From NCBI GenBank assembly GCA_029834535.1, contig JAQMWT010000538.1:1-64000 (forward strand): a DNA stretch of 64,000 nucleotides, written 5' to 3'. Positions 56,347 through 64,000 of this stretch are shown one piece after another. Every line of letters begins with the position of its first letter. Position 1 is the stretch's first letter. Source of the DNA: Chrysophaeum taylorii (taxonomy: Eukaryota; Sar; Pelagophyceae; Pelagomonadales; Pelagomonadaceae). Made by a program: the position numbers and the translations under genes. The notes under the pieces are model-generated. The model was not told where the DNA came from, ran no database searches, and saw nothing but the letters and a program-made list of their open reading frames with translations.

Positions 56347-59300
56347 TTATACAATATTTGATGTCGCGTCGTCAAAGGTGCGGGTGCTGGTGCTGCTTCT
56401 TCTTCTGCTGGGACCAGTGTGTCTTTCTACTTCGAAGACGGTTTCACTCGCGGTGGACAAGGTCGAACTGCGTTCTTCCGATGATGATGATGATGATGAT
56501 GATGAACTAGGGTAAAGGCCCTGTTCTTTCCGCACCAAACCACCGAGATGTATCGGAGACACAATGGAGACCACCGTGCTGCCGCTGGCAGGAAGAGGAG
56601 GAGGAGGAGGAGGAGAACAGCGCAAACTGAGTCCTCCGAATCTGTACAAAAAGCGCGACGAGGCCTCGAACGACCGCGCGACAACATAGGCCGTGAGCAC
56701 CGCTGTCGTTATAATCAAGGTCACCTCGACGAAAACGCTCCCTCGGAGGTTGTTGCACGAAAAGAAAACCACTGCCATGCATGTAAACAGCGAGTAAGAG
56801 AAGACGAGCCACAGCGTCATCTGCACGGTCCCAACCGTGATTCGGCAATTCTGTTCCAAGATTTTCAGAGCGGCTCTATAAGCCCACGAATTTGTGAAAA
56901 TGACGAAGGATATCAACACCAAGAGGAGAGGCGAATATGGCCCGAATACGATCCCCAGCTCCACCCAGGTGACCAGCGCGAGGACCTCGTCGTCGTAGTC
57001 GATGGCGCTCCCGTCCTCGGTCTTGCGGACAATCAGCAGCAACAAAAACCTAGTCAAAGCACTGTTGCCGCGTTGCGAGCCTTGGCGCCGTCGTGAATGG
57101 AGCGCGACGAGGAGCAGGATGGCTGGCCAGATGCAAGCTTGGATACAGGATTTTCGCAAGTACATTGGCAACAGAATCCAGAGAATATTCCGGAGGCAGA
57201 GCCCCGTGTCGACCTCATTTAGGGGTGTTAGTCCGCACACCTCATTTTTGTTCATCAAATTAGCGCTGAACGTCGTTGACATTGTGTTATAAAAACGCCT
57301 GCTAGTGGATCCTGAGGTCGCCGACACCTGGAGCCAGACGAAAAAAGTCTTTGAATTGTTTATTTCACACTCGCGAAGCACGAGCGCACGCGGACACGGG
57401 GAGAAAAAAAAAAACAACAAGAGAAAAATATAGTACTCTGGACGAGACTTCGAAAAGAAAGGTCGACGTTTGAGTTATGGACAAAGTATGGGTCCACGTT
57501 GCATGAAAGACATTCTTGTTACCCTCGCAGTACGACCACACGGTTCGCCAGCCTTGCTCGCATCCTTCACCATAGAATACCAGCGTTACCAAAGGAATAC
57601 CGATCGTCGAAGCGAACCGCGCACACAGGAGCATCCAGATGTTCACTTGGTTCTCGTAGCGAATCCCCAGCTCGGCACCAATCGCCGCGGCGAATGGCGT
57701 AGTGATGACGGGAAGAATGCTCGAATTCAGAATCGTTATTATTGCCGGAACGCTCACCGCCAACGTTTGCCTGAGATAGTTTGGGACATGGAACGTGAGG
57801 TCGAGCTCAATGACGTCGACTGCCCAAAGTAGCAAAATCACCGTGTAAAAAGAACAAGCCACTATAACAACGATGGTACTTTTACCGAGCACGTGGTGAA
57901 ATGTTGAAGTGGGCGAGCGGAAGATGACCACCACACACGTTGTAAACGTGTAAACGACCACGGTCAGCGCAGCGACGACGTACGGCGCTGCAACGTGGAT
58001 TCGATTTTGATCTGGTAGCGAATACGTCGCGAGATATAGAACGGTCAGCGAGTTTAGCACCGTTAAGAGTGATGCCCAAGTCAATAGGGTGCCACAGGCG
58101 ACAGTAAAACGCGCGGCGACGGACCTTCTAGCTGGGGTCGGCTTTAGATGTGCATTTTCCTGCTTTTTCGGTGGGCTGATGCGGAAGATGTCGCGCAGCG
58201 ATGCGACAAACACGGCCATAAAAACGCCAAAGGCACAGAACCCCGCGGCCGCGAGCCTCTCCGCTACGTGGCTGTCGGTAAGCTGGCCGATCGTGAGATA
58301 CCTAACGACCGGTTCCCCACACTCGTAATACGATTTCCCGACGAAGATTGCCGTTTGTATGGCCCCGAAACAGAAAATTGAGAGAATTGACAGCCACCCA
58401 ATGATCCCGATAACGAGGGGACGCACTCGCTGGTCGTCGCCTCGCGTCGTCGATACGTTCCAGTCGAAGACGGCAGCGAGCGACTCGTCAGGTCGCGAGT
58501 ACAGACACAACGCAACTGTCGCAATCAAGACAAGAAGGGCAACCACGCTTTCAATGGCGAACAGGATCCATTGTGCGCACTCGCCGCTGCTCGGCGAGCA
58601 ACCTGTCACGACATACAAGTTTGAGCTCTTAAACTGAACCCACGGGGGAAGAGGTCCCACGAAGGAATTCCCGAGAAGCGCGAGCGCGAAATCAACTGAT
58701 GAAACATTGTGCCTCAGATCATTCAAATTGCATGATAGGCGATTGTCATTGATCATTATGCTCGCGCCTCGAGCGAGCGACACTGCTGGAAACCGGCCCG
58801 AAAAGGAATTTTCGTGGACAGTGAGGTAGGTCAGGTTGTTGAGACGACCTGCGAAGAAGAAGAAATCAAGCCATTCCATCATCGACTCAGAACATGCATG
58901 CTTCAGCGCGGCCTTGGGAGGCATTTGATTGCTACGCTGGAGGCAACCAAGGTCCTCGAGCGACCCATCGAGTCGATTCTGATGGAGTGTCAGCGTCTGG
59001 ATCTCATGCTCAGCAGACAGATTCAGAGCTGAAATTCCACCTGCGAAAAAAGCATTGGTTTTTCAATTCATAAATGCTAAATGATCGATGTCGCCACGCT
59101 GGATGTTGCCGTTGAAGTAGTTGCCGTGAAGGATGACGTTCTTGAGGCCGCGCGAGTTTGCAAGCGACGGCAGCGGTCCGTGAAAGTCAGCATTCGAGGC
59201 TACCAGGCTCTCCAGACTCGCGGGCAACGGCGGTATCGGATTTGTAAGTCTCGTGTTGGCCACATAGATGACAGATAAAACCCCCATATCTCTCAAGCAC

Positions 59301-62027
59301 GTCGGAAGAGGTCCGCCGATGCCAGTATCTGACACAAAGAGGCACTCAAGATTTGTCCATTTGCAGATGGCCTCGCTCGGGATCGAACCGGTGAGACCTG
59401 GATTACCGTCAGCGACGAAGTTCGCAAGAGACGACATCGACCCATACGACGACGGTATGCTCCTGCGATACGCGCGTCGAGGTTTCAAGCGCACGTCACG
59501 CGTGTTACGCTATGCAAAGTACAAAACAGACAAGCACAGGACAATGAGAATTTGAATGAGAACACAGCAGCGTCTGAATAGGGAAGGCCCCAGCTTTCGT
59601 AGACGGTCAAAACACGAAACGCGAAACTGATCGTAGACAGCACGGAGCGCGCGCGTGAACAAACAACAAAACCTCAAAGCACACGGGCACACACGGGCAT
59701 GAGAAAGCACAAGCGCTGGTATGAGCCCTTGAAACAGGTTTTTGCGGACCTGCAAAAAAGTCAACTCCGACCACGCGGAGTAATCGTCCGGCAAATATCC
59801 GCTGAGCTTGTTGTCGGAGACGTCGAACACCTTGATTGATGACCCCCACCTTTCGTAGCTGGGCGGTAGAGAACCAGTAAGAAACGTGTTCGACTGAACT
59901 GAAAATGTTGAAATCGAGATCCAATTGCCATAAGAGGGTGGTAATTTTCCAGAAAGAGTATTCTCTGCCACGACAAACTCCAAGATTGTTTCATTCCACG
60001 CTCCCCATTCCGGTGGCAGGATACCTGAGGTCAAACAGTAGCACTCTGTGGTGCACGGACACAGCAGATCTGACGACATCGTTGTTAAGAGACAGGGACA
60101 AGAGGGGCACGTGCGCTATGGTTTTCCATCCGGAGGAGGCCGGGGGTTTTTCGTTCCCAGGGAGCAACGGAACACCGTTGTTTTCCACGCAGCGTTATTG
60201 TTTTGAAGCACGGACTCCGCTGCCAATATTTTACCCGAAAAATAGTTCTGCTTTGCGTAAAAGAAAACGATGCGGGACCACGACTTAAAAGCTGAGGGAA
60301 GCGATCCCCAAAAGCTATTGGAAGAGACGTCGAAGAGCCCAAGTTTCGACCACGCAGCATAGCTCTCGGGGAGTGTTCCGTTGAGGTTATTGAAGCTCAC
60401 GTCGAAGCCTAGGAGTTTGGACCAGGAAAACCCAAATTCGATAGGTAGCTCCCCAATCAACTGGTTCTCATGGAGATAAAACAACTCGAGTTGCCTCCAC
60501 GAGCAATATTGCGTTGGAATCGACCCGGAGAATTGGTTGCCGCTCACCCAAAATACCAACATGTTGGGCCACGCCGGGCCATAGACCGGAGGAAGAGTCC
60601 CCGTCAAGTTGTTGTTGTAGACTTTGAACTCTTCAATGCTCGTCCAAGCCACGTACGCCTCTGGTAGCTCGCCCCACAACGAGTTTCCCGATACCGAAAA
60701 ATACAGAAGCTTTGACCAATTCGCGAATGAGCTTGGTAAACTTCCGGTGATGTTGTTGTCATCTGCCACAAAGTAGGTGATATTGGTCCACGCGCCAAGT
60801 TCTGAAGGTAGGTTGCCGGAGAATGCGCACTTGAAAGCACAAAATTCGAGCAAGTTCGTCCAAGCTCGGAGAGAGGCTGGTATATTGCCGTACAGGTTGG
60901 TGCTGTGGACCTGGGGTCAAGCTGAAACTCTCGCGCAACGACATTGAAGCACTCTGCCACAGACATAAAAGTATTCGAGGTCTGTCCAGTTGGAATAAGC
61001 CTCGGGCACCGTCCCGTTTATCTCGCTCGCGTACACGCCAAAAAACTTGATGCGAGACCAGCGGGAATACTCGACGGGCAGAGGGCCACCTGTGCCGCGA
61101 TAAACAACAACACGTCTCAGACCTTGGCAGCGCTGGGGGACCACTGAACGCATTTTCGCCCGCTTTGAAGTACTCGATGTTTGTCCAGTCTGAGAATTCG
61201 GGCGGGAGTGACCCGCCGAGATTGTTGCCGTGTACGCAGAACCTGCGTGACGAGACAGGATCCGAAAGATATTATTTCCGCGGACGCACTCCACGATGTT
61301 GGTCCACGATTTCCATTCCTTTGGCAAAGTGCCAGTGAAACCGGCATACATCATGTAGAAGGACCTGCACGAATAGAAGGTCAGACGGCATCGAAACGCG
61401 AAGGTTTCTACTCTGAGAAGAAGACTCCATATTCGTCATGGAAGACCACTCGGACGGCAGCGAGCCTTTGAGGTCGTTTGAGTAGGCGTGAAGCAATCTT
61501 ATTTTGGTCCAATTTGCCTGCGAATAATAGATTATCATCACGAAGGCGTCGTGCTGGGGACAACAACGCCGCGAGGATGCGTAGGCCGCGGGCAAGGTGC
61601 CGTTGAATCCGTTGCGATACACCGCGAACGTGAGGAGGTCGGCCCACGCGGCGAGCTCGGGCAGAAGCGGACCGCTGAGCTCGTTGTTGTCAGCATAGAA
61701 TTCCTGAAGGCGTGTCCAATTCGCCAGCGTAGAGGGCAAAATCCCTCGAAGTGAGTTGTTGGAGACGTCGAACGATTGCAAGAGATTCAGCTCGCCGAGA
61801 GCCGAGGGCAACTCTCCGTCGAGGTTATTTGACGAGAGCGATATTTTCGTCACGGCGCCGTCCGTGCACTCGAGCCCGTACCACGTGCACACGCTGCCGC
61901 CGTTGAGCCAGCCGCTGGAATTTACCCACGCACTACCTTGCGACGCGTCGTAGAATGCAATGAGTGCCTCGCGCTGCGAGCTCTCGACAAACGTTGCCGC
62001 CCACGCCGCCACGAACGTCATCGCCAT
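56347..62027 (-). CDS. LRR-ectodomain protein with about 12 transmembrane spans, many exons
   Basis: From ATG 62027: a signal peptide, a plant-type LRR N-cap (REALIAFYDASQGSAWVNSS, then SVCTWYGLECTDG), then about 15 LRRs of the NxLxGxLPxxxxxWxxL type (NNLDGELPSALGELNLL, NNNITGSLPSSFANWSKLLY, FNNLNGTLPESYAAWSKLGL). Splices that keep the LRR register include introns 61365-61425 (61 nt), 61243-61289 (47 nt) and 60911-60964 (54 nt). The membrane part has eight spans in 58600-57480 (starting WILFAIESVVALLVLIATVA) and, after a 121-nt intron (57328-57448), about four more. The tail is Ser-rich with a TFDD end. It is likely a cell-surface sensor; the membrane part matches no family I know. Two joins seem to need GC-AG introns. 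Confidence 0.75.
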
Positions 62028-62299
62028 GGTCACGCCGAAGACGACACGACCAGCGTCGTGGTCGTCGTCTTCGTCGTCGTCGTCGTCGTCGAGTAGTGGC
62101 GAAAACGCGCGAATGCTTCACAAACACCGATCATCATCAAATAATGATGATTATTAATTACCCTTGTACAAAGCAAACAGCCCAATAATAACTCGCCGGG
62201 GTATCGCCAACGCATTATTGGGCCGGGCGCGCTGTGCCCTCACCGCCCTCAGTCATGTTGCCGCCGCCTCGGGAAGCCCCACCCAGACCGGCCGCGCCC

Positions 62300-62527
62300 C
62301 GCAGGACGTCACACTTCGTCGCACTTACGTCCGGCGGCAGCACGCGTATGACCTACGGGCCCCGTAGGTCGCCTCTCTCCGCCGCCTGCCCCGCGACTCG
62401 GCGATGACCCCGACTAGGCCCCGCGTACTATCCAGATGTATGCCCATCAGGCACATCCCTCATGTCCCCACACAACGCACCAAATTCCTCAAGGACCCAC
62501 CACCCCTCTGAGCAGTCGGCCTTTGTA
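62300..62527 (-). repeat. dispersed repeat, copy C (longest)
   Basis: The reverse complement reproduces copy A from GGGATGTGCCTGA through GGGGTCATCGCCGAGTCGCG to the GCTGCCGCCGGACGTA block. Its outer end (62445-62527), in plus orientation, continues CACATCCCTCATGTCCCCAC to CCCCTCTGAGCAGTCGGCCT, a diverged version of the right end of the 33512-33677 element. It therefore links the long repeat blocks and the inverted-repeat ends in one unit. Confidence 0.8.
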
Positions 62528-63062
62528 ATAATAATAATAATGTTATTAAGGCGTGCGTGCGTTTTTTTGTCACGGTTGTTGGCAGCCGGAACGTTCGCAG
62601 TGGGGTATGGCCGGGGGGCGAAGACGGAAGGTTATCGACGAGTTGGTTGTCAGTCACATCGCGGTCTCCTCGTCGCATGGCGATTGATGGTCACTCTCCG
62701 CCGACCGACCTTTCGGCGCTCCTCGTCTACAGGCCCGTGATTCCGGACTGGCACCTGTCGGTCCGGCCTGGCTCCCATGCTCGGGAGAGGTCTGCTGAAG
62801 CTAGTTAGTTAGTTAGTTGGCATTTTATTTATAGTACAGAGACACCTAGGTGTATAACTGCGGGGGTCGGCGTGAGAAGAAAGGAGAGCGCCTTGGTTGT
62901 ATGCGTACAACTCGCCGAGTTGGAGATCCAGCGAAGGGACGGCCCGCGGTAGGTACGGCACGTACGGACGACCTCGGATGATGAGGTGTGTCGATCATAC
63001 TCTTGCCCGTTTCGCCGACCGACGAAAAAGAAGAAGTGGGAAAAGGAAAAAAAGGTGGTCGC
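62528..63062. other. intergenic stretch, no gene seen
   Basis: It includes an (AAT)n run at 62528-62542 and (AGTT)n at 62800-62818. No supported coding region or RNA gene is seen before the channel gene's stop. Confidence 0.5.
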
Positions 63063-64000
63063 TCAGCAGAACCACCTGGCTTCTGGCGTGGTGCTGGTGG
63101 TTGTGATGGGAACTGGGTCGTCGGCAGCAGAGGAAAATTGGGCAACAGTCGGGTCGGGATGGAGTCGAGGTCTCGAGAGATGTACGAGCGCGGCCATCAT
63201 GTCGTCGAGGCGGTGCTGCATGAGGTCGATGCGGTCGAGCGCGAGACGAAGGTCCCGCCGCAACGACTCCTGTTCTCTGGCCCTGTCGTCGTCGTCGTGT
63301 GCCCAAGAAACGTCGTCGAGAATCGCGCGGTCGGCGCTCGGACTCGCCGTCGCGGCGAGGTGGTAGTCGCCTACCGCCTCGGAGGCCGCATCCTCCTGCG
63401 AAGCGCGCGAGGCGTCCTCGTCCTCGTCCTCGTCGTTGACGACCATTTTCTCGAGCAAAACGGCGACGACGACGTTGATCATAACCACCGAGTTGAGTAG
63501 AATAAAAGTGACGAAGTATATCGCGGTCCACGGAGACTTCTCCAGCATCGAGCGTCCAACGACCTCGGACCAGCTCTCCCCCGTGAGGACCTGGAAGAGC
63601 GTGTACATGGATTTGAAGAAGTTTCCAAAGTATTCGTGGCCGAAATTCGCTTTCGCCCTGCATTGGACGCGCATCCCGTACCCGGGAGAATGTTTCTTCC
63701 CGCAGACGCGATGGCCGTGCGCGTCGACGTTGTTGCAACTGCGCGGTCCGCCCTCGTCTGGCTCGCCGCACGGAAAGTCGTGGAAGAACTGGTATCCCAA
63801 AATAGCGTAGATGCACATGATGAGGAAGAGAATGAGTAACGCGTTGAGCATCCCCGGAACCGCCTTGAAGAGACTTACGAGAATTTTTTTGAGCGATTTG
63901 ACTCGAGGGAACAACCGGAACACGCGGAAAGCGCGCATCATGCGGAGTATCCGAAGCCCGCCGGGGGTGTTCTTCTGGTTCGACAGCACCACGACGTCGA
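63063..64000 (-). CDS. voltage-gated cation channel, one-domain (EukCat/Cav-like), partial
   Basis: The frame is open to the window edge and stops at 63063-63065. It covers the end of S4 with arginines at every third residue (RILRMMRAFRVFRLFPRVKS), S5 (AVPGMLNALLILFLIMCIYA), a Cys-containing turret, a pore helix and filter (FFKSMYTLFQVLTGESWSEV, filter TGESWS), and S6 (AIYFVTFILLNSVVMINVVV). An acidic stretch (NDEDEDEDAS) and a C-terminal coiled coil (QESLRRDLRLALDRIDLMQH then RLDDMMAAL) follow, then a stop. No second repeat follows, so this is either a single-domain tetrameric channel or the last repeat of a four-domain channel; the coiled coil favours the former. The ESW filter suggests Na+/Ca2+ permeability. 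The N-terminus lies beyond the window. Confidence 0.85.
   Translation of the reverse strand, partial: DVVVLSNQKNTPGGLRILRMMRAFRVFRLFPRVKSLKKILVSLFKAVPGMLNALLILFLIMCIYAILGYQFFHDFPCGEPDEGGPRSCNNVDAHGHRVCGKKHSPGYGMRVQCRAKANFGHEYFGNFFKSMYTLFQVLTGESWSEVVGRSMLEKSPWTAIYFVTFILLNSVVMINVVVAVLLEKMVVNDEDEDEDASRASQEDAASEAVGDYHLAATASPSADRAILDDVSWAHDDDDRAREQESLRRDLRLALDRIDLMQHRLDDMMAALVHLSRPRLHPDPTVAQFSSAADDPVPITTTSTTPEARWFC

Noticed and set aside
1-64000. tRNA, rRNA or CRISPR loci
   Set aside because: I looked for T-loop/anticodon patterns and regularly spaced direct repeats with unique spacers; none was found. The tandem arrays have no spacers.
1-64000. Bacterial operon or organelle genome origin
   Set aside because: Short GT-AG introns, derlin, SLBP, NDUFA12, WW/ARM scaffold and copia element are eukaryotic nuclear features.

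Overview
The window reads as nuclear DNA of a photosynthetic eukaryote, most likely a stramenopile alga and perhaps a pelagophyte. Genes are GC-rich, closely packed and split by very short GT-AG introns, mostly 28-62 nt. A phosphoglycerate mutase starts with a secretory signal followed by an AFVSP-type motif, the heterokont 'signal peptide + Phe' plastid address. A thylakoid-type C-terminal processing protease lies head-to-head with it. Complex I subunit NDUFA12, derlin, histone stem-loop binding protein, a human-like type III GGPP synthase and a one-domain voltage-gated cation channel are all eukaryotic nuclear genes. The clade call is inference.

Layout. 1-9.2 kb: the end of an acidic protein, an LMBR1-type membrane protein carrying a PH domain, a Gfo/Idh/MocA oxidoreductase, a COPI-associated membrane protein with an EF-hand, a secreted PhyH-like dioxygenase, a secreted VOC protein, a small orphan and SLBP. 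9.2-20.7 kb: a 1209-residue orphan, a glycosyltransferase, an F-box protein, CtpA, plastid PGAM, GGPP synthase and derlin. 20.7-25.3 kb is decayed: frameshifted coding scraps, GCGGAT-rich minisatellites, a possible hAT fragment and a frame-broken SET-domain gene. 25.3-31.7 kb: a GT2 glycosyltransferase, a two-cassette ABC-F ATPase and a single-pass FG-GAP surface protein. 31.9-36.7 kb: a broken Ty1/copia element on the minus strand, interrupted by a small inverted-repeat element and several tandem repeats.

36.8-43.8 kb: a polytopic membrane protein, HIBCH, an alpha-solenoid-like protein, a tail-anchored glutathione transferase and an unknown exported protein. 45.3-54 kb: one six-exon gene for a predicted 2829-residue coiled-coil/WW/armadillo protein. 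54-56.2 kb: a GT90 (CAP10) glycosyltransferase head-to-head with NDUFA12. 56.3-62 kb: a many-exon gene for a plant-type LRR ectodomain joined to about 12 membrane spans. The window ends inside a voltage-gated cation channel gene.

Recurrent themes are very short divergent intergenic gaps (33-90 bp), simple repeats at convergent gene ends, and a dispersed repeat family (copies near 4.7, 26.6, 29.2, 33.5-33.8 and 62.3-62.5 kb), one copy of which has perfect-looking terminal inverted repeats. Several genes need a one-base frame correction, which may mean assembly indels or real lesions; these are marked. Exon joins were worked out by eye from splice consensus, frame and family conservation. No computation or database search was done.
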